A stretch of DNA of 64,000 nt from Trematomus loennbergii. Its lineage: Eukaryota; Chordata; Actinopteri; Perciformes; Nototheniidae. The stretch spans positions 32,026,734 to 32,090,733 of the forward strand of contig JAAOOA010000006.1 in NCBI GenBank assembly GCA_012861695.1, in the 5' to 3' direction. The notes under the pieces are model-generated. The model was not told the DNA's origin. It ran no database searches and was given only the letters and a program-made list of their open reading frames with translations. The first letter of the stretch is position 1. Each line of letters opens with the position of its first letter. A program made the translations under genes and the position numbers. Below are positions 51,253 to 62,597 of the stretch, piece by piece.

Positions 51253-52225
51253 ATCGAGGTTCTATTTGTCCCTACTGACCGCCAGTATGCGCAGCTCGAG
51301 TACCAATAACAACAAAGTCACCTGTGACCCACGTGACACCGGCTATATCTGCCGGTGTCGTCAGAGGATCTGTTCCTTTCATCTTCTCGCTGCGCGAGAG
51401 TACCGTGGCTACATTCACAAACCCACTTCAATCAGCCTGCCCAGCTGGCACGCTTTGACATTCAGGAGAACGGCACGTCAGAGTTGCTGTGCCCTGTGGG
51501 TGCCCTAAGGGCGTATATCGATGCTACTGCCTGTTACGGCAGTCGGAGCAGCTCTTCGTTTGCCATGGCGGCACTGAAAGAGTTTGTGCCCTCTAAACAG
51601 CGGCTGCCCCACTGGGTTGTCGGTATACCATCTCACATGCCTATGGGGCCAGTGGCCGCCCCCTGCCATCAGGGCTGAGATGCATCTCTACAAGGAGCAT
51701 CTTAACATCTTGGGCTGCCCTGAGAGGGGTGCCCCTGGAGACCATCTGCGCCGCGGCGTCGTGGGCGTCTTCTGGCACATTCTCCAGGTTTTATCGGGTT
51801 AATGTCGCCACTCCCCATTCTTTGGGCGTGGTCCTTTTGCCGAGCTCCGCTGCTTCCAGTAGTGAGCAAGGGCTTGGATTCTTCATGACATGGTTGGTAT
51901 AAGTCATCCAGTGCTAAAACCGCCTCTGGCGGTCAGTAGGGACGAAATAGAACGATAGTTACGTCTGTAACTACGGTTCTATGAGTCCCGGATGACCGCC
52001 AGAGTATCCTGTCACTCAGAATTATTGTGTGCTCGCGAGAAGATTCTGGGAACAGATCCTCTGACGACACCGGCAGATATAGCCCGTGTCACGTGGGTCA
52101 CAGGTGACTTTGTTGTTATTGGTACTCGAGCATGCGCACGAGGACATATCCAGTGATAAGCACTGCCTCTGGCGGTCATCCGGGACTCATAGAACCGTAG
52201 TTATAGACGTAACTATCGTTTTCTG
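51253..52225 (+). mobile_element. DIRS-type retrotransposon remnant with tyrosine recombinase
   Basis: The region about 51420-51870 encodes the end of a DIRS-type tyrosine recombinase: LLCPVGALRAYIDATACYGS, then SKQRLPHWVV. A frame change follows, then LRCISTRS, LETICAAASWASSGTFSRFY and RVNV. Family members carry R-x-H-x-x-R and a C-terminal Tyr nucleophile. Here the Tyr (FYRVN) is kept, but the His position of the HxxR box reads Ile. Two inverted-repeat pairs surround it: 51284-51375 with 52049-52140, and 51951-52000 with 52172-52221, as expected for the inverted ends of DIRS elements. Dead copy: frameshifted, N-terminal region and reverse transcriptase absent. Confidence 0.82.
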
Positions 52226-52303
52226 TAACTGTCCAAATCTGTTTGCATTTTATTTTCCATTAACCAGTCTTTAAACACTGCCAGAGCCCATACTGTGTTC
52301 CAG

Positions 52304-52554
52304 TTAGTGTTTACTTCCTGTCTGTCTTCTTCTGCCTACCCTTTAGTGTTCACTTCCTGTCTATCTTCTTCTGCCTACCTTTAGTGTTCACTTCCTGTCT
52401 ATCTTCTTCTGCTGTTCCCTTTAGTGTTCACTTCCTGTCTGTCTTCTTCTCTGTTCCCTTTAGTGTTCACTTCCTGTCTGTCTTCTTCTGCTGTTCCCTT
52501 TAGTGTTCACTTCCTTTCTGTCTTCTTCTGCTGTTCCCTTAGTATTCACTTCCT
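52304..52554 (+). repeat. Minisatellite, about 40-bp unit, left part
   Basis: Six or so direct copies of a unit near TTTAGTGTTCACTTCCTGTC then TGTCTTCTTCTGCTGTTCCC, with small length differences. The array resumes at 53794-53890 after an inserted transposon. Confidence 0.9.
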
Positions 52555-53796
52555 GGGTGTTTCTCAATCGCGAGTAAAGCTGCTTCAGAGCCACTATTTC
52601 AAGCATACTACGTCATCGAGTGCCGCCGAAGTACTGTTCCAATCTCCAGCATACTTGGAAATCTACCGAGCCCGGCGTACTTCGTGGCGAGAAATTTCGA
52701 GGCTGCACATGTGTAGACCAGTGGCGGCTGGTGGAAAATATTTTAGGTGGGGCTGTGGAAATGGCGATCAAACAATACTAGGGGGATAATTTACCGGGGG
52801 GGGAGGACAATTGAGGCTTAAAATATGAGAAGACTGATCAATACCTCCATAACTTCAGTGTGGTTAGCTATGAATCTTCCAAAACTTCCAAACACCTTGT
52901 CCTGGACATAGTTTCTAGAGCATAAACTGTGCAACAGTACAGTAGGCCCACACAAACTGCAGAACACCGGGGCTTTGGGAACACTCAAAATTACTTAAAA
53001 TGATTTAATCCATAGGTTAATCCAATGTGTCTGTCACTTTTGAAAAATGATTGATGATCCATAATTCCATTTTTATGTCAAAAACTGAGTTTTCATTAGC
53101 TGCTAATGATAGCTTCTAGAGTATATGACAGCTTCCTGTTTTGTCTCCTTGGATACGAGTCCAAACAACTCACAGACTGCACCGGGCGCTCACGTAGGAG
53201 CCCTGTGACCATCAGATTTGACGACGCTGATTGGCTGAAATTATGTTTCGGCGGCATAGTTTAAAGATAGCAAACAGTTGGCTTCTGCTGCACTTGCTGC
53301 CCTCTCGTCTGGGCGCTGTGCATAGCGCCCAGACGAGAGGGAGTAATGATACACGGGCAAGGCCAGGCAGGAAACATGTGACTTATCAGTAACTTTAGAC
53401 ATCGTAACACAATTTTAAACGAGATTTTATTGTAGATTATACATTTTACTGATACCAATTATATAATATTTTAACCTTGATTAAAAATATATATATATAT
53501 TTTTTTTTAAATATATATTTTATTTTTAATGTGGAAGAGGGGGGGCGGCCGCCACTGGTGTAGACTCCGCGGTCTTAAAATCCCCACAATGCTTTGCGCA
53601 CGGACCAATTTCCCCAAATCTGTGGCGGAAAATGTAAGGCGGGGCCTCTCATATGAAGCACACCTGCACACTTGCTAGCGTGTTCCACTCTTCGTTTTCC
53701 GAATGCCAGGAAGTATTCTTGCCTCGCTTCTGAAGCAAGATGCTCGGCAGACATGTTCTACCAAGCAAGCGTACTCGCGATTGAGAAACACCCCCT
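52552..53796. mobile_element. DNA element with GGGTGTTTCTCAATCGCGAG ends, inserted in the minisatellite
   Basis: The element spans 52555-53793. Its ends (GGGTGTTTCTCAATCGCGAG then TA, and the complement TACTCGCGATTGAGAAACACCC) form a perfect 22-bp inverted repeat. It interrupts a minisatellite unit at CACTTCCT|GTCTG, leaving a 3-bp duplication CCT (52552-52554 and 53794-53796). It contains another element at 52719-53557. Superfamily not determined. Confidence 0.88.
52711..53565. mobile_element. hAT-like element nested in the previous element, exact 8-bp TSD
   Basis: The element spans 52719-53557. It starts CAGTGGCGGC and ends GCCGCCACTG, and is flanked by GTGTAGAC on both sides (52711-52718 and 53558-53565). 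Inside is a perfect 18-bp-stem hairpin (53300-53317 with 53324-53341). Non-coding. Confidence 0.92.
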
Positions 53797-53890
53797 GTCT
53801 GTCTTCTTCTGCTGTTCCCTTTAGTGTTTACTTCCTGTCTGTCTTCTTCTGCTGTTCCCTTTAGTGTTTACTTCCTGTCTTCTTCTGTTG
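53794..53890 (+). repeat. Minisatellite, about 40-bp unit, right part
   Basis: Continuation of the 52304-52554 array (TTTAGTGTTTACTTCCTGTC then TGTCTTCTTCTG), about two units. Confidence 0.9.
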
Positions 53891-54725
53891 ATTTCTCTGA
53901 CGTCCAGCACTCTGTGTTTAACCTCTTTCCCTCTATTGCGTCTTTTCTTTACTGGGGACAGTTTAGCCATCATGAAGCCAAAGTGTTTTGCTCTCCACAA
54001 ATATAAAAGGGAATATTTTAAAAGTATTCCATGGTGTTTTCCGATGGAGCAAACAAATGTTTGTTGTCCACAGCTGACGTTAAATTAAGCAGACAATACG
54101 ACTGATTTATTGATATGGCTGCACATAGTCCCATAATCCTCCGGAGCAATGGTAATGTTCTCCTTAGCAGCGTTCTGCTAGCGGAAAATAACCAACTATG
54201 GAAGGTCCAAATTGACCAATCAGAATTGAGTATTCTGATTGGTCAGAAGCCGTAATAAAGGCCCCCACAAAACTGTCGAGACATTGCTTAATAGTAAAAG
54301 TATCAAAATACATCTTTATATAAAAATTGTCGTGCAAAAGTAAATAAAAATCAAGTTCAACACAACGTTTTTAAGAAAAGAATCTGACTTGCTCATGTGT
54401 GTGCTGGTGAAACAGCCTATATGTTTTATGTTCTTCTTGAGCATTTGCTGCTATAAGGGCCTGGATCATAGAATGTTTTAGTGTCCATATATCTTTTGCA
54501 AAACTAAAGAAAATGTTTTCTACCAAACACCCAAGAATAAAAATAACAGTTAATACGCATGTACAATACACATTGCTTTATTTTATCCTATACCCCCATG
54601 TGCTACAAAAAGGATAAATGTTTTCACCTTAATACTTTTTAAGATTCCACTTTTAGTCAGCTGTGGATAAAAGGAAGCAGTTTTATTATGGATACAGTCA
54701 ATTCAATTTGGAATAGAATACTCCA

Positions 54726-54849
<124 letters not shown>

Positions 54850-54974
54850 AACGTTTTAATTAGGCCCACGCAAATCCTTATCTCCTCTCTCCAAAAGCCA
54901 CTATAACCCACAAGCACTCGACAGCACTTAAAAGCTTGCATAATATCACGGCTTTGATCGAAACAAACACGAGG

Positions 54975-54977
<3 letters not shown>

Positions 54978-55034
<57 letters not shown>
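54978..55034. repeat. (CA)n microsatellite
   Basis: CA repeat with one CATACACA variant near 55008. Opposite in strand sense to the array 130 bases before it. Confidence 0.97.
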
Positions 55035-55159
55035 TAACACACGAGTAGAGAATGGACATGCATACACAGCTTGTTGTCACAGGTGTCAGTACCCAAAAAC
55101 TCTCAAGGCCTTGTTCTCCGTAGTCCGTACTGTAAATCACCTACAGCTAAACACATACG

Positions 55160-55161
<2 letters not shown>

Positions 55162-55242
<81 letters not shown>
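55162..55242. repeat. (CA)n microsatellite
   Basis: About 40 uninterrupted CA units. Confidence 0.97.
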
Positions 55243-55244
<2 letters not shown>

Positions 55245-55808
55245 CCTGATTCCCTGAAGCAGAGCAGATGTTGCAGTTAATTCTCAAGAGTCTTGTTGGT
55301 AAGCTCTCTGGAGGAATAAAATCTGCTCTTTCCACTCATCACATAATCAGTTTAACAAAGCGACCACACCTCCTCCGTGTGTATTATTCCTCCCCCTCCT
55401 CCTCCTCCTCCCCTGCTGCCTTACTGTTTGTAGAATCATATTAGTGCTGGAGTGTTTGGCTGTTACAGTGTATATGAACCAAATGGAGGCTCCTGAACCC
55501 TAAAGCACTGGTGCAATAAAGGGTGATTCTCCTTTCTGGATCATCTCACAATTTGTTATCCTCTTGGTTTCACTTACACACACATATAAAAATGCGTACT
55601 TTTGAGACAGTAAATGGAGAGATTGGAAAACGTAAACGGGTTTAACATTCAGTGAATGTGATGGGTAGAACTGCTCTCTATTAATTGTTATGATCGCTCT
55701 CTGTCACATTCAAGTGTTTACTCATTCATTCTGTCCTACGTTTAATGTGCAGTTTGCTCTTTTGTTTCTTTGCTAACTTTTCCCCTGCTTTCGCATGTGT
55801 TAATTAAT

Positions 55809-55950
55809 CAGTGGTGGAAGAACTACTAAGATCTCATACTTAAGTAAAATGTTCAATTGTTGTCGAAAGGTAAAAAAAGAAATGTTTTATGTAAAAAAAG
55901 AAAAGTCAGAGTAGGCTATAGCACGTAAAAAAAAAGTCATAGTATACAGA
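55809..55950. repeat. Teleost repeat end and left part of an AT-rich tandem repeat
   Basis: 55809-55850 carries CAGTGGTGGAAGAACTACTA and ACTTAAGTAAAA, one end of the repeat also seen at 46082. It is followed by AAAAGTCAGAGTAGGCTATA-type units (55895-55948) that match the tandem array at 62065-62300. The two halves are separated by the 55950-62062 complex. Confidence 0.6.
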
Positions 55951-57665
55951 GATGGAGTACTCGAGTCCAGGGGCCTCATTTATAAAGGAATATACGCTCA
56001 AAAAATGGCGTACGCCAGTTTCTACGCAATGTTTGCGATTTATAAAATACTAACTTGATGGGAAAATGTGCGGTCCTCCACGCAAACTCTAACCCATGCG
56101 TACGCACTAAGCACACAAACGGGAGAGACGAGAAACTGCGACACCGTTGGCAGAAGGAAGAATGGAGAGAAATATGTGGAAATAATACCATAAATAAAAT
56201 GTTACCTCTCATTTATCAAATATGAAGAATTCATTTTCAAACATTGATTAAAGCCAATCTTAAAATGATTAAACAAACGCCTGTTTGAGACTCCTCAGTG
56301 CACACAAAAACATAACTTAATAAATAAATACGGATATGTTATTTAAAACCACCTCGAATATGTTGTGTTAATGTTATGAAATGTTTTCTCATAAATGATG
56401 CGGTAAGCAGGAGGACAGAATTACGTCTAAACTGACGCCGTTTTGCATTTCTATAGGTTGTAGATACGAGCATGGTTTTATATACTATCACGTTTAATCA
56501 TGTTTTATGCCGTTTGCCAAGACTTGATAAGTCGCTCGTAAAACACAGGAGGTATGGAAACTAAGAACACCATATGTGGTAAATTGTACAGCTAATATAA
56601 CACAACACATTAGTTGTATTTCCTTTAACTGGTGGATTATGGATATATAGTTGCTGATCGACAGCTGGAACACAAACCACCAAATACAACAAAAATAATT
56701 CAGATCCAGTCGTCATGACTCCACTCCGGAGGGATTCCCCGATCATTTCTTACAGTTTCTCATCAAGGGGGTGTCTCCTGTCCCCGGGACAAACACACTG
56801 CCTGAGGAAGGTTATGTGTTTTTTTTTGTCATTAACTTTTTTCGGACCACTTATTTTTATTTTGGTGACGATCCGACCTCCATGCTGCTACTCTGGTTCA
56901 AACTGCATCCACCAAACAATATGATTTATCTCCACCTCCCCAAATAACCAAAATCTGACACGGTGTGAGATGTCTTTTTTAGCTGTTCTGTCTCATTTCC
57001 TGCGATCTTCTTCATGCAGTCAGTCAAATGAATGAATGAATGGGCGTTTCTTTGACTATTTATAGGCAAATATGGGCGTTACGAGTCGATTGTGATTTAT
57101 AAAGGGAAACAGGCGTAGGGAGTGCCGTACGCACTTCCCTCGCCGGTACGCAATGTTTTTGGAATCGGAAAATTGCTGTACCTATTTTTTGCTTTGTACT
57201 ACGTAAGCAACCTTCCCACGTCAATCCTACGCAAGGCGACTCGTGAATTCTCGCGCACGATGACTCTGACTCGTGAATTTTTCACCCACGATGACTCGGA
57301 CTCGACTTGTACATTGACGCTCGACTTGGACTCGGATTCGAGCAAGTTCTGTCTGGAGTCAGATGTAGGCTACTCTATCCTGGCGTGTGCACCTGCGAGG
57401 CGAGTTCACGTACTGGGCCCCGCTATTCCAGTATAGAGATGTCCAGAGACACACCCTGCATCGTGCTGTATGCTTTCACACATTCTGCTTCCACATTGGG
57501 AAAGAGCAGCGCAAAATGCTCGTTATGTGGAAAAAAGATTGAAGAGAAGAGAAGGCTCCGTAACACATTACTCTAAGGATCGAGTTCAGACATATAGGCT
57601 GTCTTGAACATTATCATCAGAGTAATGTGATCTAATCAATAAATAAAGATTCAGCCGATAACACG

Positions 57666-57728
57666 AAAGCACATGGCTACTTAACATGCAGAATGTGTCA
57701 TTTTGCATGCTAAGTAGCCATGTGCTTT
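57666..57728. repeat. Near-perfect hairpin, 25-bp arms
   Basis: Left arm 57666-57690 (AAAGCACATGGCTACTTAAC then ATGCA), right arm 57704-57728, one mismatch (G-T pair possible in RNA), 13-base loop. It could be a transposon palindrome or, less likely, a small-RNA precursor. Confidence 0.9.
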
Positions 57729-58149
57729 CTGGGGCTTAATCTTTATTGATATAATTTAAACATTCACTATAATAATTGTAGCGTCCCCGGCTGAATGATG
57801 GTCAGACTCTCCAACTGATGGTATCTGTTTATTGCACAACCTTGCTTGTATACAATCATTACCAACGTAAGAGCTTGTGCCCTTATCAGCCAGATGCTAG
57901 AAACCCAATGTAACTATTAGTATATGTTAATTCATTCGTCATCTATCCGTCATTATACATGTGTGTTTACACTGCTCCGTTGTCCATTGACTTCCGGTAA
58001 AAGTTCCTTCAAAATAAGAGTCCCGATCTTATTACTATCAAAATAAAAGTGCAAAACGAAAACTTTACCATAGGAAAATATTGGCATACAAATATAATCA
58101 CTTCTCTAAAATGTAACACATTTTAAATATAGTTAGACATATTAAAGGT

Positions 58150-58300
58150 CATTTACAATAATAATAATAATAATAATAATATTAGTAATAAGCTTTATAT
58201 TTGTATAGCACCTTTTATACAATAAGTGTAGCCAAACTCGCTTCACAGCAGTTCAATAGACACATTAGTATAACATGACAGGATAAAAGCAATGTAGAGG
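58150..58300 (-). mobile_element. Probable L2-like LINE 3' tail
   Basis: An AAT run (58157-58180) is followed by TTATATTTGTATAGCACCTT and TCGCTTCACAGC. This matches the layout at 11403-11470 (ATT-type tail, TATATAGCACC, CGCTTTACA) on the same strand. No protein part remains. Confidence 0.5.
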
Positions 58301-58460
58301 AGCAGCTACATTTCAACAAATATATCCACTAAGATTAATACATGAAGACTTGTGACTTGGACTCTTCTTGGGTGACTCAGACTTGGACTCGGACTCAAAC
58401 ACAGGTAATGATGACTCGGACTCGACTCGGACACTCCTTGGGCAACACACTCTCACTCCC

Positions 58461-59861
58461 TAACCCTAGATTCCACCGGGTCCGTCTGCGGCGCGTTACG
58501 GGCGCATTACGGGCGCGTTACGGGCGCGTTACGGGCGCATTACGGGCGCGTTACGGGCGCGTTACGGGCGCGTTACGGCTGCGCCGCGCTGCTCACGGCG
58601 ATCGCGGCCACTCTAGTCAATGGGTGCTATTCTACCACACGCGGCGCGTTACGGCTCAGAAGCGTCCCAGAAGCGGCTCGGCGCAGGGCTCCTCTAAAAT
58701 TAGGATCGAATCCTATTTTTGTCGCGGCGCAGCCGTAACGTACGGTCGGGCAGGCAGGAAGTGGAACGTTCAGAGCTATATAATATAGACCTATATATAT
58801 ATATACACACACAAACTAATTTTGCAGACCCTATCCCTCCGTAGTCTTTCAAGTAGGAGGAGAAATGCCAGCGTTCTCCTCCGGTTTACAGGCACTGTGT
58901 AAATTAAATATAGAATAATTATGATGATGAATGCATTTTTTTACCACTAAAATACAGCAACACATCTTTGATTCATGTCGTTTATAACTGGAATATTACA
59001 GTTATTATTAACTTTGTCTTTACAAAGTAGCCTGTCCAGGAAATATGCCCAAATCAACAAAAACTGCGAGCCGGCAGGCAAGACGCTCCGCTTCTGAAAT
59101 GCTTCTGAAACGCGCCTGGTAGGGTATGACGCTGGAGGAGGCCGGACCAAAACCGCGGCGCAGCCGTAACGCGGCGCAGACGGACCCGGTGGAATCTAGG
59201 GGTGACCCCTAGATTCCACCGGGTCCGTCTGCGGCGCGTTACGGGCGCGTTACGGGCGCGTTACGGCTGCGCCGCGGTGCTCACGGCCACTCTAGTCAAT
59301 GGGTGTTATTCCACCACACGCGGCGCGTTACGGCTCAGAAGCGTCCCAGAAGCGGCTCGGCGCAGGGCTCCTCTAAAATTAGGATCGAATCCTATTTTTG
59401 TCGCGGCGCAGCCGTAACGTAAGGTCGGGCAGGCAGGAAGTGGAACTTTCAGAGCATATATAGCATATATATATAGATATATACACACACACAAACTAAT
59501 TTTGCAGACCCTATCCCTCCGTAGTCTTTCAAGTAGGAGGAGAAATGCCAGCGTTCTCCACCGGTTTACAGGCACTGTGTAAATTATAGAATAATTATGA
59601 TGATGAATGCATTTTTTTACCACTAAAATACAGCAACACATCTTTGATTCATGTCGTTTATAACTGGAATATTACAGTTATTATTAACTTTGTCTGTACA
59701 AAGTAGCCTGTCCAGGAAATATGCCCAAATCAACAAAAACTGCGAGCCGGCAGGCTCCGCTTGAAATGCTTCTGAAACGCGCCTGGTAGGGTATGACGCC
59801 GGAGGAGGCCGGACCAAAACCGCAACGCGGCGCAGACGGACCCGGTGGAATCTAGGGGTAA
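58461..59861. mobile_element. Two adjacent Harbinger-like MITE copies, TAA target duplication
   Basis: Copy 1 spans about 58464-59202 and copy 2 about 59209-59858, in the same orientation. Each starts CCTAGATTCCACCGGGTCCG then TCTGCGGCGC and ends with its complement. TAA lies directly outside the pair on both sides (58461-58463 and 59859-59861), typical of PIF/Harbinger. The interiors match (shared TTAGGATCGAATCCTATTTT, GGCAGGCAGGAAGTGGAAC). Only 6 bases (GTGACC area) separate the copies. No transposase; the open frames are repeat-derived. Confidence 0.8.
58490..58580. repeat. 11-bp tandem repeat inside the MITE end
   Basis: About eight units of GGGCGCGTTAC (two with GGGCGCATTAC). The equivalent end of the second copy (59231-59265) has only about three units, so the array changed length after the copies separated. 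Confidence 0.9.
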
Positions 59862-61898
59862 GCGTCCAGGAGCGACGCTTGGTCAGGGTCCCGTGGCGTC
59901 CAGTTGTGACGCGCCGAGGCTCCTTCAGCTTCATAAACAGACGCAAATAGCTTTCAACTGATTGCAATGTATTCCCATCGGCGGCGGTATTTGACGCTTA
60001 GGGAAGCACGGCATTCGTTTTTGTCGGAGGCTGTTAAAGGCAATGTGAGCGTCCATTCCCATTGGATAACGGAGAATTGTACACCGGAAGTAAGTATTCT
60101 CCTTACTGTCGATTGATTTGACAGTGATATCTCCATTACTCATCACTCAAAAACACCAGATTATCCTTGTTAATTCATTTCATTTCATTTCAAACCTTTA
60201 TTTATCCAGGTTGTATCCCATTGAGATCATTGATCTCTTTTTCAAGGGAGACCTGCTCAAGTAGGTTCCCCATGAAACATTAAAAACATAAACAGAACAA
60301 CAAAAGGACATCATACAGTATCATTACAGGGATTACAATTTACATACTATCCACATGCACAGGTACCAACAGCTTCCGATTCACTAGCATCCAACCGAGC
60401 TTTAAAAACATTTAGTGGCACCAGATTGCTCAGTTTCCATTTTAATTGCAGACTATTCCAGGACAGTGGAGCTGCGCATCTAAATGCTATTTTCCCTAAG
60501 ACAGTCCTAGCAGTTGGCACATTTAATAAAACCACAGCATGCGATCTCAGGCAGTAGCCACTTACAATTCGCCGTGAGATCAGGGAGCAGATGTAGGATG
60601 GAAGTTTCCCTAACATGGCTTTATATATAAAAATGTACCAGTGACTGAGCCTCCGTACAGTTAGTGAAGGCAGACCAGCCCTTGCATACAGGGTACAGTG
60701 ATGAGTTAATGCTTTACAGTTAAATTAATTAAACGACATTGATAGGTTTTAGTGTGTGTACAATGCTTTTGTCACGTTTTCCCTTCAATTCTGAGAAACA
60801 AGTCGTTTTCTATGAGTTTTGGATGGCCGAAGACATTACATTACCCACAATCCTCTGTAGCAAACTGTATAAAAAAATTAAATAATACATTATTCCGAGT
60901 GTGCTTGCTTTTCTCTTTGAAAGTCATCACATAACGGCATTGTAATACACGTTTCGGCTGCATTAAATATTACATATCTGCCGTAGTTAACTCTATGTAT
61001 AGAGCCCTGATGAGAAGACTTCTGGACAAACAGGAACTGTCGCCAAAACTGAAAACTTGACGTGGATCTGAAATATATAAGCAATTAAACAACATCTTAC
61101 ATTTCTTTTCACACAATACGTCTCCTTGCAGTATCAACACTAATTCGGCTGACTTTTATATTTGATCCAATTGGTAGATAGGCTGTATTTACGCCATAAC
61201 GGTGCACAGCTGATAGAAAGGGACACCTACTGGTTAAAGCACGTTATTGCATTTTATAATTTTATTATTAGATATTAATAGGATCCCTATAAAGTATATC
61301 TTTACTCCTCGTTATTCTCTATTAATAGTTAATTAAAGACTGTATATAATGACTATTTTGCACATCCCATTCAAGATTTCAAGATTTTCTAAGGTTTATT
61401 GACATATCATATTATACACAACTACGGTGTAGTTATGCAATGAATGAAAAACTTGGGTCGCAGGTTCCTCAACAAGACATCTATCAATATGTTGTACCTC
61501 CACCATTACATTGTCATATTCTGCACATTTCTTATACTATCTACATACATCTTATAAGAGTATAATACATATGTATAATATCAGTTAAAATAAGTGCTTA
61601 AACATAGTTAACATTGCAGGAAAGCAATATATTAGACGTTAAGTACTTTGTCAGCTTAATATTTATCTGTAGATACAAATGTCACTGTGTGTGCTGTGAC
61701 AATGTGACGCTCACATTGCCTTTAACAGCCTCCGACACAAACGAATGCCGTGCTTCCCTAAGCATCAAATACCGCTGCAGATGGAATACATTGCAATCAG
61801 TTGAAAGCTATTTGCGTCGTTTATGAAGCTGAAGGAGCCTCGGCGCGTCACAACTGGACGCCACGGGACCCTGACCAAGCGTCGCTCCTGGACGCTTA
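59862..61898. mobile_element. Element or segment with about 193-bp inverted repeats
   Basis: 59862-60053 (GCGTCCAGGAGCGACGCTTG ... CAATGTGAGCGTC) is the near-perfect inverted complement of 61706-61898. Just outside, GGCAACACACTCTCACTCC (before the MITE insertion, about 58441-58459) pairs with GGAGTGAGAGTGTGTTGCC (from 61899), extending the inverted repeat. The 1.65-kb interior holds a LINE fragment and a CAAGATTTCAAGATTT-type repeat (about 61370-61510). No intact transposase. Confidence 0.82.
60164..60720 (-). mobile_element. L2/CR1-type LINE 3' fragment
   Basis: The minus strand encodes LISRRIVSGYCLRS, VPTARTVLGKIAFRCAAPLS, WNSLQLKWKLSNLVPLNVFK and ARL, the usual ending of LINE polymerases. 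The 3' end is a (ATGAA)n-type tail (plus strand TTCATTTCATTTCATTTC at 60174-60191) after an ACAACCTGGATAAATAAAGG-like terminus. 5'-truncated, lies inside the inverted-repeat element 59862-61898. Confidence 0.85.
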
Positions 61899-62064
61899 GG
61901 AGTGAGAGTGTGTTGCCTTGGGTGACTCGGACTCAGACTCTGACTTGGACTCGACTCAGACTCTCCCAAGGTGACTTGGACTTGGACTCGAAAAGTGGGG
62001 ACTCGAGAGTGACTTGGACTCGTGAATTGGACTCGTGAATTGGTGACTTGACTACAACACTGGA

Positions 62065-62300
62065 ATAGAATGTCGAAAAAGTTAACAAAAAGTCATAGTA
62101 TAGCATGACGAAAAGATTCATACTTTAGCATGTCAAAAAGGATTCATAGTAGAGCACCTCGAAAAACTTGGAGAAAAAGTCATAGTATAGCATGTAGAAA
62201 AAAAAGTCCTAGTAATTATATCGAAAAACAGTAATAGTATAGTTTGCCGAAAAAAAGTAATGGTTTGTGCATCTCGAAAAGTTTCATACTTTAGAATGTT
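62065..62300. repeat. AT-rich tandem repeat, right part
   Basis: Imperfect units containing GTCATAGTATAGCATG followed by TCGAAAAA or similar, about 35-45 bp each. Matching units lie at 55895-55948, on the other side of the 6-kb nested complex. Confidence 0.75.
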
Positions 62301-62461
62301 TAAAAACGTAATAAATATATTTTTAAGTTGTAGCATATTATGCCAAAAAAACCTGAATTGTTCTGGAATAAATTAACCTATAATTATATGCTATTTCGTT
62401 TATTTATATTTTGTATATTTTAATAATCTGAATCTGCAAAGTGACTTAAACTTTCAAATAT

Positions 62462-62575
62462 AAATGTAGTGGAGTAAAAAGTACAATATAGGCTTCAACA
62501 TGTATAAAGTAGCATGAAATAAAATACCCCCGGTACAACTACCTCAAAACTATATTTAATTATACTTGGGTAATG
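62462..62575. repeat. Teleost repeat end abutting the last exon
   Basis: Contains TGTAGTGGAGTAAAAAGTAC, TAAAGTAGCATGAAATAAAA and ACTACCTCAAAAC, one end of the repeat whose other end is at 55809. It stops about 25 bases before the acceptor of the last cadherin exon. Confidence 0.65.
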
Positions 62576-62597
62576 ACCGTGTTTTTTGTGTTTTCAG

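Larger units (their letters stand above)
55950..62062. mobile_element. Nested transposon complex, about 6.1 kb
   Basis: It carries GACTCGGACTCG-type runs at 57250-57350, 58337-58440 and 61915-62050, and ends CTTGACTACAACACTGG. Inside are a GGGCCTCATTTATAAA-started segment (55973 on), a near-perfect hairpin (57666-57728), an L2-like tail (58150-58300), two Harbinger-like copies (58464-59858), and a long inverted repeat (59862-60053 with 61706-61898) around a LINE fragment. No intact transposase. The outer boundaries are inferred from the split AT-rich tandem repeat. Confidence 0.6.

Noticed and set aside
52304..53890. CRISPR-like regular repeats
   Set aside because: The units are directly adjacent without unique spacers; this is a minisatellite in a vertebrate intron.
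58342..58788. 148-codon Arg-rich frame
   Set aside because: Produced by the GACTCGGACTCG runs and the GGGCGCGTTAC tandem repeat within mobile elements.
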